A DNA stretch of 64,000 nt from Streptomyces melanogenes (lineage in GTDB: Bacteria > Actinomycetota > Actinomycetes > Streptomycetales > Streptomycetaceae): NCBI RefSeq assembly GCF_014649795.1, contig NZ_BMTS01000012.1, positions 186,001-250,000 on the forward strand, in the 5' to 3' direction. Under the pieces are notes generated by a model. It did not search any database. It saw only the letters and a list, made by a program, of their open reading frames with translations, and was not told the origin of the DNA. Positions within the stretch are counted from its first letter, which is position 1; each line of letters begins with the position of its first letter. Positions 1-7,873 of the stretch are shown piece by piece. Made by a program: the position numbers and the translations under genes.

Positions 1-32
1 CGGCCGCGCCGCCGCGCAAGCGCAAGCAGTAG
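1..32 (+). CDS. C-terminal end of an unidentified protein
   Basis: The last nine or so codons of a plus-strand gene read ...AAPPRKRKQ and end at a TAG at 30-32. The basic, proline-containing tail looks like a disordered C-terminus. Nothing about its family can be said because the rest lies outside the window. It could be a chance frame. Confidence 0.35.
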   Translation, partial: AAPPRKRKQ

Positions 33-49
33 CCCCGGGGTCCGCGTTC

Positions 50-190
50 GTCTGCGGGCCGTCCCCAACTGGTCGCGCAGTTCCCCGCGCCCCTAAAGAT
101 GCCGCTCCGCGGCAATCGCCTGGGCGGCCCGAAGGGGCGCTTTTAGGGGCGCGGGGAACTGCGCGAGCAACCCGCCGCTCAGCCGCAGAC
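50..190. repeat. Dispersed long inverted repeat, copy 1
   Basis: The left arm begins GTCTGCGGGCCGTCCCC and runs through CGCAGTTCCCCGCGCCCCT. The right arm is its near-complement (AGGGGCGCGGGGAACTGCG) ending in CGCAGAC. The middle holds extra GC-rich palindromic blocks. Related copies lie at 7798-7847, 11835-11965, 28178-28318 and 30946-31062, always between genes. It lies downstream of both flanking genes, so it may act as a strong RNA hairpin or may simply be a repetitive intergenic element. Confidence 0.85.
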
Positions 191-209
191 AAAGTCCGGG
201 CACAAACGG

Positions 210-244
210 CCGCGGCCCCACAGGTCAGGTCCGTGGGGCCGCGG
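210..244 (-). terminator. Hairpin downstream of hppD
   Basis: A perfect 12-bp stem, CCGCGGCCCCAC at 210-221 and GTGGGGCCGCGG at 233-244, has an 11-nt loop. It lies about 50 bp beyond the hppD stop codon. There is no long T-tract, as is usual for Streptomyces terminators. It could also serve the plus-strand gene ending at 32. Confidence 0.7.
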
Positions 245-291
245 GATTATGACCGTAACTCAACTGCCGTGCGGGCACGGCGAGTTACAGG

Positions 292-1437
292 TCACAGATT
301 GCCCCGCTTCTCCTGCTCCCGCTCGATCGCCTCGAAGAGCGCCTTGAAGTTGCCCTTGCCGAAGCCCATCGAGCCGTGCCGCTCGATCATCTCGAAGAAG
401 ACCGTCGGCCGGTCCTGCACCGGCTTCGTGAAGATCTGCAGGAGGTAGCCGTCCTCGTCCCGGTCCACGAGGATCTTCAGCTCGCGCAGGGTCTCGACGG
501 GCACCCGCGTCTCGCCCGCCCACTCGCCCAGCGTGTCGTAGTACGAGTCCGGCGTGTCCAGGAACGCGACGCCCGCGGCGCGCATCGCCCGTACCGTCGA
601 GACGATGTCGTTCGTGGCGAGCGCGATGTGCTGGACGCCCGCGCCGCCGTAGAACTCCAGGTACTCGTCGATCTGGGACTTCTTCTTGGCGATGGCCGGT
701 TCGTTGATCGGGAACTTCACCTTCAGGGTGCCGTCCGCCACCACCTTCGACATCAGCGCGCTGTACTCGGTCGCGATGTCGTCGCCCACGAACTCCTTCA
801 TGTTCGTGAAGCCCATGACCTTGTTGTAGAACGCGACCCACTCGTTCATCTTGCCGAGCTCGACGTTGCCGACACAGTGGTCGATCGCCTGGAACGTGCG
901 CTTGGCCGGCGGCTCGACCATCGGGTCGGCGGCGACGAAGCCGGGCAGGTACGGGCCGCTGTAGCCGGACCGGTCGACCAGGGTGTGCCGGGTCTTGCCG
1001 TACGTGGCGATCGCCGCCAGCACCACCGTGCCGTGCTCGTCCTTCAGCTCGTACGGCTCGGCGATGCCGGTCGCGCCGTGCTCGGTGGCGTACTTGTACG
1101 CGGCGCGCGCGTCCGGCACCTCGATGGCGAGGTCGACGACGCCGTCGCCGTGCTCGGCCACGTGGTCGGCCAGGAAGCGGCCGTGGTCGGTGGACGCCTT
1201 GATGACGGAGGTGAACACGAAACGGGCGGACCCGTTGGTCAGGACGTACGAGGCGGTCTCGCGGCTGCCGTTCTCCGGTCCGGAGTACGCGACGAGCTTC
1301 ATGCCGAAGGCGGTCGAGTAGTAGTGCGCGGCCTGCTTGGCGTTGCCCACGGCGAAGACGACCGCGTCCATTCCCTTCACCGGGAAGGGGTCGGCCTGCC
1401 TGGCGGTGTCGGGGGTGTGATCGATGGTCTCAGTCAT
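292..1437 (-). CDS. hppD: 4-hydroxyphenylpyruvate dioxygenase
   Basis: A 381-aa Fe(II)-dependent dioxygenase of the vicinal-oxygen-chelate fold. It converts 4-hydroxyphenylpyruvate to homogentisate in tyrosine catabolism, in the cytoplasm. The two-domain layout is intact and the three iron ligands are recognisable: H187 (AIDHCVGNVE), H270 (VQHIALATND) and E349 (TVFFEMIERHG). The length is normal for bacterial HPPD. The ATG at 1437 is chosen because it follows a GGGGGAG ribosome site at proper spacing and begins the conserved MTETIDHTPD N-terminus; a longer frame upstream has no support. It is divergent from an Lrp/AsnC-type regulator 121 bp away, a likely local regulator. The family assignment is secure. 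Confidence 0.97.
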   Translation of the reverse strand: MTETIDHTPDTARQADPFPVKGMDAVVFAVGNAKQAAHYYSTAFGMKLVAYSGPENGSRETASYVLTNGSARFVFTSVIKASTDHGRFLADHVAEHGDGVVDLAIEVPDARAAYKYATEHGATGIAEPYELKDEHGTVVLAAIATYGKTRHTLVDRSGYSGPYLPGFVAADPMVEPPAKRTFQAIDHCVGNVELGKMNEWVAFYNKVMGFTNMKEFVGDDIATEYSALMSKVVADGTLKVKFPINEPAIAKKKSQIDEYLEFYGGAGVQHIALATNDIVSTVRAMRAAGVAFLDTPDSYYDTLGEWAGETRVPVETLRELKILVDRDEDGYLLQIFTKPVQDRPTVFFEMIERHGSMGFGKGNFKALFEAIEREQEKRGNL

Positions 1438-1558
1438 AGCGGCAGGCTCCCCCCGTCCTGCAAGGTGCGCAATAGTTTGTGTTGCCGCTGTGCAATCTGC
1501 CCAGCGAGCAGGCAGGCCCCACTCTCTTTCTGTACATCGTGACCATCCGGAGAGGCTC

Positions 1559-2032
1559 ATGGCGATCGATCATCTGGACGGGCGGCTCATCGTGCTCCTG
1601 GCGCGGGAGCCGCGTATCGGGGTCCTTGAGGCGTCCCGTCGGCTCGGCGTGGCGCGCGGCACCGTGCAGGCCCGGCTCGACCGGCTTCAGTCGAATGGAG
1701 TCATCCGGGGATTCGGCCCGGACGTCGACCCGGCGGCGCTCGGCTACCCGGTGACCGCCTTCGCGACCCTGGAGATCAAACAGGGCCAGGGCGCCGACGT
1801 ACGGGCGCACTTGGCCACCGTGCCCGAGGTCCTGGAGCTGCACACCACCACCGGGCACGGCGACATGCTCTGCCGTCTGGTGGCCCGCTCCAACGCGGAT
1901 CTCCAGCGGGTGATCGACCGGGTCGTCGGTTTTGATGGCATCGTCCGGGCCTCCACGGCGATCGTGATGGAGAACCCCGTTCCGCTGCGGATCATCCCGC
2001 TGGTGGAGCAGGCGGCCCAGGACGCGCGCTGA
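1559..2032 (+). CDS. Lrp/AsnC-family transcriptional regulator
   Basis: A 157-aa regulator with an N-terminal winged helix-turn-helix (residues about 5-60, including LEASRRLGVARGTVQARLDR) and a C-terminal RAM/ligand-sensing domain (about 68-145, with VLELHTTTGHGDMLCRLVA). Such proteins form octameric rings that sense amino acids or related acids. The ATG at 1559 has a GGAGAGG ribosome site a few bases upstream. It is divergent from hppD across a 121-bp gap, so control of tyrosine breakdown by tyrosine or its keto acid is the natural inference. The ligand is not visible in the sequence. Confidence 0.93.
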   Translation: MAIDHLDGRLIVLLAREPRIGVLEASRRLGVARGTVQARLDRLQSNGVIRGFGPDVDPAALGYPVTAFATLEIKQGQGADVRAHLATVPEVLELHTTTGHGDMLCRLVARSNADLQRVIDRVVGFDGIVRASTAIVMENPVPLRIIPLVEQAAQDAR

Positions 2033-2058
2033 GCGACCGGGAGGCGAGGTGAGGGCGG

Positions 2059-2702
2059 AACTTCTGGGAGTACCTGTCCAGCCGCCACCAGCAGCTGCTC
2101 ACCGACGCCTTCCAGCACGCCAGCGCCGTCTTCCAGTGCATGGTGATCGCGACCGTCCTGGGCGTCCTGATCGGCGTGCTCACGTACCGCAGCGGCTGGG
2201 CGGGCTCTCTCGCCGTCACCTCCACCTCGATGGTCCTCACCATCCCCTCCCTCGCCCTGATCGGTCCGCTGATCCCGCTGGTCGGGCTCGGGGTCGCGCC
2301 GACGGTCATCACGCTGACGCTGTACGGGCTGCTGCCGATCGTCCGCAACGCGATCGTCGGGCTGCGCGGAGTGGATCCTTCGCTCGTGGACGCGGCCAAA
2401 GGGATCGGGATGTCGCGCCCGGCCCGGCTGCTGCGGGTCGAGCTGCCGCTGGCGTGGCCGCCGATCCTGACCGGGATCCGGGTGTCGCGCAGATGCTGAT
2501 GGGCATCGCCGCGATCGCCGCGTACGCCTCGGGACCGGGGCTCGGCAACGAGATCTTCCGCGGGATCGCCTCGCTGGGCAGCGCCAACGCAATCAACCAG
2601 GTGCTCGCCGGGACCCTCGGGATCGTGGTCCTCGCGCTGCTCTTCGACGCCGCGTACGTCCTGATCGGCCGACTGACCATTCCCAGGGGGATCCGTGCCT
2701 GA
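2059..2702 (+). pseudogene. Osmoprotectant ABC importer permease (ProW/OpuCB type), frameshifted
   Basis: A membrane permease of the glycine betaine/carnitine/choline family. The conserved protein begins at 2059 (NFWEYLSSRHQQ) in one frame, with an in-frame TGA at 2050-2052 just before it and no usable start codon until ATG 2140. It runs with good transmembrane sequence to about 2485. There the frame shifts: RVS continues one frame away as QMLMGIAAIAAYASGPGLG and ends at 2702. One base appears lost between 2485 and 2490, after which the original frame hits TGA at 2497. The EAA-loop region (DAAKGIGMSRPARLLRVELPLAWPPILTGIRVS) sits at the break. Either the gene is dead or the assembly has errors at both places; its damaged operon partners favour real decay. 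Confidence 0.85.
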
Positions 2703-3648
2703 GCCGTCCGACGCCGCGACCGTGGCCCCCGCCGCCACCTCCGGTGCCTCCATCGAGCTGGAGAACCTGACCAAGCGGTATCCGGGCAATCCCGGCCCCG
2801 CCGTCGACAACGTCAGCATGGAGATCAAGGCGGGTGAGACCGTGATCTTCGTGGGGCCCTCGGGGTGCGGGAAGTCGACCACGCTCAAGATGATCAACCG
2901 GCTGATCGAACCGACATCCGGTCGCATCCGGATCAACGACGAGGACGTCACCGACATCGACCCGGTGAAGCTGCGCCGCAAGGTCGGCTACGCGATCCAG
3001 TCGTCCGGGCTCTTCCCGCACATGACGGTCGCCGAGAACATCGCGCTCGTACCGAAGATGGTCGGCTGGTCCAAGGCGCGGGTGAAGGACCGGGTGGAGG
3101 AGATGCTCGACCTGGTCGGGCTCGATCCGCGCGAGTTCCACGGGCGGTATCCGCGCCAGCTCTCCGGCGGACAGCAGCAACGGGTCGGCGTGGCGCGGGC
3201 GTTGGCGGCCGATCCGCCGGTGCTGCTGATGGACGAGCCCTTCGGCGCGGTCGACCCGATCACCCGCGACCACCTCCAGGACGAGCTGATCCGGCTCCAG
3301 CACGAGCTGCACAAGACCATCGTGTTCGTCACCCACGACTTCGACGAGGCGATCAAGCTGGGCGACCGGATCGCGGTGCTGCGCGAGCGTTCGCACATCG
3401 CCCAGTTCGACACCCCGGAGGCGATCCTCACCAATCCGGCCGACGACTTCGTGTCCGGGTTCGTGGGGGCGGGGGCGGCGTTGAAACGGCTGAATCTGAC
3501 GCGCGTACGGGACGTGGGCAACGCCGAGTCCCCCACGGTGGCGGTGGAACCGGTGCCACATCCACGTAGGGGCAGTTCATCCGATCGAGTGAGGCAGGGG
3601 GAACGAACTGAGGGTTGTTGTGCGTGTGCGTATATTTGGCGATCGTGA
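2695..3648 (+). pseudogene. Osmoprotectant ABC importer ATPase, C-terminally truncated
   Basis: The nucleotide-binding subunit of an OpuCA/ProV-like importer. It starts at GTG 2695, overlapping the permease stop. All ATPase motifs are present: Walker A GPSGCGKST (K60), Q-loop QSSGLFPHMT, signature LSGGQQQR, Walker B LLMDEPFGAVD and switch histidine VFVTHDFDEA. Similarity to the family stops around residue 273 (LKRLNLTRVRDV). Relatives normally continue about 100 residues into a C-terminal CBS-type regulatory region; here the frame runs through unrelated residues and ends inside the TnpB remnant. The second permease gene expected next is absent. ATP hydrolysis may survive, but transport is unlikely. 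Confidence 0.82.
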
Positions 3649-4645
3649 AGCTGGTGGTGCAGGTGAAGCTCCTACCGTCGCCTGAGCAGGCATCGGTGCT
3701 GGAAGCAACCCTGCGCGCCTGCAACGAGGCGGCGACCTGGGCCAGCAGCATGGCTTTCGAGACGAACGTGAAGAGCAACTTCGCGTTACGTGAGCACACC
3801 TACCGCCAGATCAAGGTCCGCTGCGGGCTGGGGGCGCAAGCCGCCCAGCACGTGATCAAGAAGACTTGTGATACGTACGCAGCGCTGAAGGCCAACTTGA
3901 AGGCCGGGAACCTGGGCAGACCCGGTTCACAGCGCTACCGCAGAGCAATGGACAAGCCCGTAGCCTTCCGCCCACAGGGCGCACAGCCCTATGACGACCG
4001 GATGCTTTCCTGGCAGATCGACCAGCGCCGGATCTCGATCTGGACGACTGCCGGGCGGATGAAGGGTGTGGCATACACCGCCGCTCCGGAGCAGTCGGCC
4101 ACGCTGGCGCTGTACCGCGAAGGGGAGTCCGACCTGCTACAGCGGGACGGCATGTGGTTTCTGCACGCCACCTGCGATGTTCCCGAAGTACCGTCGAACA
4201 CTGATCCGGTGGACTTCCTCGGTATCGACCTGGGCATTGTGAACATCGCCACCACCAGTGACGGCGAGATCATGGCCGGGCGTCAGCTCAACCGTACGCG
4301 GAGCCGAGATCGGGAGCTCCGTACCAAGTTACAGAGAAGGCCTTCCGGGCGGGGGTGCCGGTGGTGTACGTCGATCCGGCGTACACCTCGCGCACCTGCG
4401 CCGAGTGCGGCCACGTCGACAGGGCGAACCGGGTATCCCAAGCGTGGTTCGCATGCCGGAACTGCGGGTTCGTTGATCACGCAGACCGGAATGGCTCCCG
4501 CAACATCCGGGCCCGCGCCCGGGAGTTGTGGCGATGCGGGGCCGAGTCAACGGCCCCTGCCCCACTACCGCGCCAACGGGACGGGGCTGGACGCAAGCTC
4601 AGCACCACAGCCAGTGATGCTTGTTGTGCAAGCCCGTCGTCGTAG
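3645..4645 (+). pseudogene. tnpB: TnpB (RuvC-type RNA-guided nuclease), internally deleted and frameshifted
   Basis: The GTG start at 3645 gives the typical TnpB N-terminus VKLVVQVKLLPSPEQ. The frame includes the RuvC-I motif (FLGIDLGIVNIA, with the catalytic Asp) and runs to RDRELRTKLQ near 4335. It then jumps to another frame at KAFRAGVPVVYVDPAYTSRTCAECG. The zinc ribbon (CAEC...CRNC) and the RuvC-III motif (VDHADRNGSRNI) follow, to TAG at 4643-4645. About 80 residues are missing at the junction, including the RuvC-II glutamate (the LEDL region). The nuclease centre is therefore incomplete and the protein is inactive as a cutter. Confidence 0.88.
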
Positions 4646-4652
4646 CGACGGG
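4633..4652 (+). repeat. Right-end hairpin of the TnpB element
   Basis: A 7-bp stem, CCCGTCG at 4633-4639 with CGACGGG at 4646-4652, surrounds a TCGTAG loop that contains the tnpB stop codon. In IS605-family elements this structure is the right end and forms the 3' part of the omega/re-RNA scaffold, with the guide read from the flank immediately after it. Here that flank is the binding-protein coding sequence. Confidence 0.7.
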
Positions 4653-4655
4653 TAG

Positions 4656-5465
4656 TTGACCGAGAACGTCATCCTCGGCCAGATGGCCGGGCTGGTCTTC
4701 AAGGCGGCCGGCGCCGACGTCGTCGACCGCACCAACCTGCCGGGCTCGATCAGCGCGCGCGAGGCGATCGTCAAGGGCGACGCGGACGCGATGTACGAGT
4801 ACACCGGCACGGCGTGGATCACCTACCTCGGCCACAGCAAGCCCATCACCGACCCGCGGGCGCAGTGGCGGGCGGTGCGGGACGCGGACGTGCGGAACGG
4901 GGTGACCTGGCTGCCTCAGTCGACGCTCAACAACACGTACGCGCTGGCCATCAGCAAGCGGAACAACGCGAAGTACAAGCTCAGGACACTGTCGGACGTG
5001 GCCGCGCTGGCGAAGAGGGACCCGTCGGCGGTGTCGGTGTGCGTGGAGAACGAGTTCGCCTCGCGGGACGACGGGCTGCCGGGCATGGAGAAGGCGTACG
5101 GGATGTCGATCCCGGCCTCCAGGATCCAGAAGATGGACGCCGGGATCATCTACACCCAGGTGTCCAAGTCCAGCTCCTGCCTGCTGGGCGAGGTGTTCAC
5201 GACGGACGGCCGGATCAAGGCGATGGACCTGGACGTGCTGGCGGACGACCGGCACCTCTTCCCCAACTACAACGCGGCCCCGGAGCTGCACGCCTCGACG
5301 TTCGCCAAGTACCCGGCGATCGCAAGCCTGTTGGACCCGGTGAGCGCGAAGCTGACGACGGGGGTCGCGCAGGACCTCAACGCCCGGGTGGACGTGGAGG
5401 GCCGCGATCCGCACGACGTGGCGAAGGAGTGGCTGGTGGAGCAGGGGTTCATCCGGAAGGGGTGA
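4656..5465 (+). pseudogene. Osmoprotectant-binding protein (ProX/OpuCC type) lacking its N-terminus
   Basis: The mature part of a glycine betaine/choline-type substrate-binding protein. It starts abruptly at TENVILGQMAGLVFKAAGADV and ends in ...AKEWLVEQGFIRKG. Conserved stretches include RTNLPGSISAREAIVKGDADAMYEYTGT and LPQSTLNNTYALAISK. No signal peptide, lipobox or first strand of lobe 1 remains; these were replaced by the TnpB right end. A TTG at 4656 opens the frame formally but has no ribosome site and could not give an exported protein. It is the fourth damaged part of one operon. Confidence 0.85.
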
Positions 5466-5505
5466 GGCGCGGCGGGGGGCGGGCCTCCTCCATGGCCCCA
5501 CGAGT

Positions 5506-5564
5506 TACAAAGAACCCCTTGCAAAGAATCTATGCAAAGAAACCCTTGCAACCACTTCTTTGCA
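5506..5564 (+). promoter_or_regulatory. Cluster of TGCAAAGAA operator-like repeats
   Basis: Direct copies of TGCAAAGAA lie at 5520-5528 and 5533-5541. A close variant, TACAAAGAA, is at 5506-5514, and an inverted copy, TTCTTTGCA, is at 5556-5564. The direct copies are spaced about 13-14 bp. The cluster ends 16 bp before the ATG of the winged-helix regulator and covers where its promoter must lie, so it is probably the regulator's own operator. It stands out as AT-rich in very GC-rich surroundings. Confidence 0.65.
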
Positions 5565-5580
5565 GGTCTACGGTTGCCCC

Positions 5581-6204
5581 ATGAGCGAGCACGACGACCC
5601 GAAGCCCGAAGCTCCGAAGCCCGAAACCCCGAGGAGCGAGCCCCGTGAGCGCGCGCTCGACGCGCGCTCGCTGCGGGGCCTGGCCCACCCCCTGCGGATC
5701 CGCCTGCTGGCGGCGCTGCGGCACGACGGCCCGGCCACCGCCTCCCAGCTGGGCGAACGGCTCGGCGAGTCCAGCGGCGCGACCAGCTACCACCTGCGCC
5801 AGCTCGCCGCGCACGGCTTCGTCGAGGACGCGCCCGAGCACGGCAAGGGTCGCGAGCGCTGGTGGCGGGCCACCCACGACGGCACCAGCTTCACCTCGGA
5901 GCTGCACCACGACCCCGACCCCGAGGTGCGCGGCGCCGCCGACCTGTTCAAGCACGAGATCGCGACCATCCACACCCAGGAGCTCGCGACCTGGCTGGGC
6001 ACCGCGAGCGACTGGTCCGACGAGTGGTCCGCCAGCTCGGACATGAGCGACTTCACGCTCCGGCTGACCGCCGCGCAGCTGCGCGAGCTCAACGAGAAGA
6101 CGCACGAGCTCATCGAGACCTACCGCGACCTCGCCCACACCGAGGCCGAGGACACCGCCCAGGTCCGCGTCCACCTGCACTCGTTCCCGCGCAAGAGCCA
6201 CTGA
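5581..6204 (+). CDS. ArsR-like winged-helix transcriptional regulator
   Basis: A 207-aa protein. After an acidic, proline-rich leader (residues 1-25) comes a winged helix at about 30-95: RSLRGLAHPLRIRLLAALR, the recognition region GESSGATSYHLRQLAAHGFVED, and the wing GKGRERWWRATHDG. The C-terminal half (about 100-200) is helical and may dimerise or bind a ligand. No metal-binding cysteines are seen, so a metal sensor is unlikely. ATG 5581 follows the TGCAAAGAA repeat cluster closely, suggesting autoregulation. The gene precedes a small ORF and an MFS exporter on the same strand; control of that exporter is the usual arrangement. Confidence 0.9.
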   Translation: MSEHDDPKPEAPKPETPRSEPRERALDARSLRGLAHPLRIRLLAALRHDGPATASQLGERLGESSGATSYHLRQLAAHGFVEDAPEHGKGRERWWRATHDGTSFTSELHHDPDPEVRGAADLFKHEIATIHTQELATWLGTASDWSDEWSASSDMSDFTLRLTAAQLRELNEKTHELIETYRDLAHTEAEDTAQVRVHLHSFPRKSH

Positions 6205-6239
6205 CCACGCAACCCCGAGCAGCGAAGGGACCACGCACC

Positions 6240-6431
6240 ATGCTGCCCTCCACGCACCTCGCCCTGCACGAAGCCCGCGCCGCCGAACTCCGCAAGGAGG
6301 CGGCCGACCACGCCCTCATACCGCGCGACCGCCGCCGCATACGCACCCAAGTAGGCCTGAAGCTGGTCGAGTTGGGCACCCGCCTCGCCCAGCCGCCCGC
6401 GCACCACCGGCACCGCACCCGTATCGCATGA
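6240..6431 (+). CDS. Small basic protein, unknown
   Basis: A 63-aa ORF starting at ATG 6240 with a GCGAAGGGA ribosome site. It lies 36 bp after the winged-helix regulator, and its stop overlaps the next start as ATGA (6428-6431). The protein is rich in Arg, His, Ala and Leu, and its N-terminal half would form an amphipathic helix (HLALHEARAAELRKEAADHAL). Similar short ORFs commonly sit between such regulators and MFS genes in Streptomyces. No function can be assigned; translational coupling to the exporter is the visible role. Confidence 0.65.
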   Translation: MLPSTHLALHEARAAELRKEAADHALIPRDRRRIRTQVGLKLVELGTRLAQPPAHHRHRTRIA

Positions 6432-7766
6432 GCGGCGACGGGGGGCAGAGCGCACGTACACGTACACGTCCTCCACTGGCCGCCGTCCTGACGGCCAACA
6501 CCGTTTCCACCGCCGGCAGTTCGCTGACACTGATCGGCGTCCCGTGGTTCGTCCTGGAGACCACCGGGAGCGCCGGGCGGGCCGGGGTGGTGGCGTTCTG
6601 CGCCACCCTGCCGATCGTGGTGGCCGCGCTGGTCGGGGGCCCGGTCATCGACCGGCTCGGCCGGTGGGGGTCCCCCCTGCTCCTTAAGAGCTTGGGGGAG
6701 GGTGAGCGTCGGCTCCGATCTCGTCTGCGCGTTCGCCGTCGGAGCCATCCCGCTCCTCCACTTCGCGGGCGCGCTCCACTTCTGGCTGCTGTGCGCGCTG
6801 ATGGCGCTGGAAGGGCTGGCCGCCACGCCCGGCCGGACCGCGCGTTACGTCCTGGTCCCCGACCTCGCCGAGCGCGCCGGTACGACCCTGACCCGCGCGG
6901 CCAGCCTCTTCGACGCGGTGCAGCGCGGCGCGCGGATGGCGGGCGCCGCGCTCGCCGGGCTGCTGATCGCGCTGGTCGGCGCGGAGTCCGTGCTGCTCCT
7001 GGACGCGGCGACGTTCGGCACGTCCGCGCTCCTGGTCGCCCTCGGCATCCGCGGCATCCGCGCGGCCGAGCCGGTCCGGGGCGCGGCGCCGGTCTCCCTC
7101 ACCACCTACCGGGCCGAACTCCGCGAGACGTACGCCTTCTTGCTGCGCGCCCGGCTGCTGCTCGCGGTCAGCGTGATGGTCATGGTCACCAACGGCCTCG
7201 ACCAGGGCTGGAACGCCGTCCTGCTGCCCGTGCACGCCGAACGCGAACTCGGCGGCGCCACCCAACTCGGCCTGCTCACCGCCTCGTTCGGCGCGGGCGG
7301 ACTGCTGGGCGCGCTGCTGTACGGCGCGGTCGGCCACCGGTTCCCCAGGCGCGCGGTGTTCACGGTCGCCTTCGTCCTGGCGGGCGCGCCGCGCTTCGTG
7401 GTGGCCGCCCTGACCGGCTCGGCACTGCCGCTCGCCGCCACGATGGCCCTCGGCGGCCTCGCGGGCGGCATGCTCAACCCGATCCTGACGACGGTGACGT
7501 ACGAACGCGTCCCCCAGGAACTGCGCAGCCGCGTCTCCGGCGCCCTCACAGCGGGCTGCGAACTGGCGATGCCACTGGGCGGCCTGGGCGCGGGACTATT
7601 GGTGGACGCGGCGGGAGCGCGGGGCGCGCTGCTGGCGGTCGGGGCGGCGTACTTGGCGACGACGCTGAGCCCGCTGGTGTTTCCGGTGTGGAGGACGATG
7701 GATACAGCGGAAGTCCCGCAGAAGAGCGACGAGTTGACGCGAGAGGGCGCGGGAGCCGCACGCTGA
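6428..7766 (+). pseudogene. MFS efflux transporter split by a palindromic element
   Basis: A 12-TM-type major facilitator exporter. The N-terminal part begins at ATG 6428 (ATGA-coupled to the small ORF) and gives the first helices: TANTVSTAGSSLTLIGVPWFVLE and FCATLPIVVAALVGGPVIDRLGR. At about 6661 the frame enters a GC-rich palindromic element and is shifted. The natural continuation VSVGSDLVCAFAVGAIPLL resumes in another frame at GTG 6702 and runs to the stop at 7766, with all later helices. Two outcomes are possible: a dead gene, or re-initiation at GTG 6702, which has GGGGGAG just upstream. A 354-aa product would lack the first two helices and motif A. Confidence 0.82.
6664..6700 (+). repeat. 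Short palindromic element inside the MFS gene
   Basis: The element contains a TCCCCC/GGGGGA outer stem (6671-6676 and about 6694-6699) and an inner GCTC/GAGC stem around CTTAA, preceded by a second GGGGG. Its ends match a short repeat type I recall as frequent between Streptomyces genes (cores like TGGGGGTCCCCC...CTTGGGGGAG). It sits between the coding parts for DRLGR and VSVGSDL and changes the frame. Its 3' edge looks like a Shine-Dalgarno sequence directly before GTG 6702. Confidence 0.7.
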
Positions 7767-7797
7767 GCAAGTGAGCGAAGTGCGGCGACCCCATGTG

Positions 7798-7847
7798 CCT
7801 TTAGGGGCGCGGGGAACTGCGCGACCAGTTGGGGACGGCCCGCAGAC
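7798..7847. repeat. Dispersed inverted repeat, half copy
   Basis: Only the right arm of the repeat family is present, from AGGGGCGCGGGGAACTGCGC to CCCGCAGAC. It lies between two convergent genes (stops at 7766 and 7874). Being a single arm, it cannot form the long hairpin of the other copies. Confidence 0.8.
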
Positions 7848-7873
7848 GAACAACAGGCCCCCAGGGGAAGCAC

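Larger units (their letters stand above)
3645..4655 (+). mobile_element. IS200/IS605-type (IS1341-like) element remnant
   Basis: A tnpB-only element lies between the truncated ATPase and the headless binding-protein gene. Its right end carries a hairpin, CCCGTCG-TCGTAG-CGACGGG at 4633-4652, overlapping the tnpB stop codon as in IS605-family right ends. No tnpA is present. The left end is not well defined and lies somewhere in about 3510-3645. The host sequence resumes at about 4656-4660 (ACCGAGAACGTC) inside the binding-protein gene. Host sequence is missing across the site, so the insertion was accompanied or followed by a deletion. Confidence 0.75.

Noticed and set aside
6428..7774. Reading 6428-7774 as one intact 448-aa MFS protein
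   Set aside because: After residue ~80 the frame gives an Arg/Gly/Ala-rich non-membrane sequence. The transporter continues in the 6702 frame.
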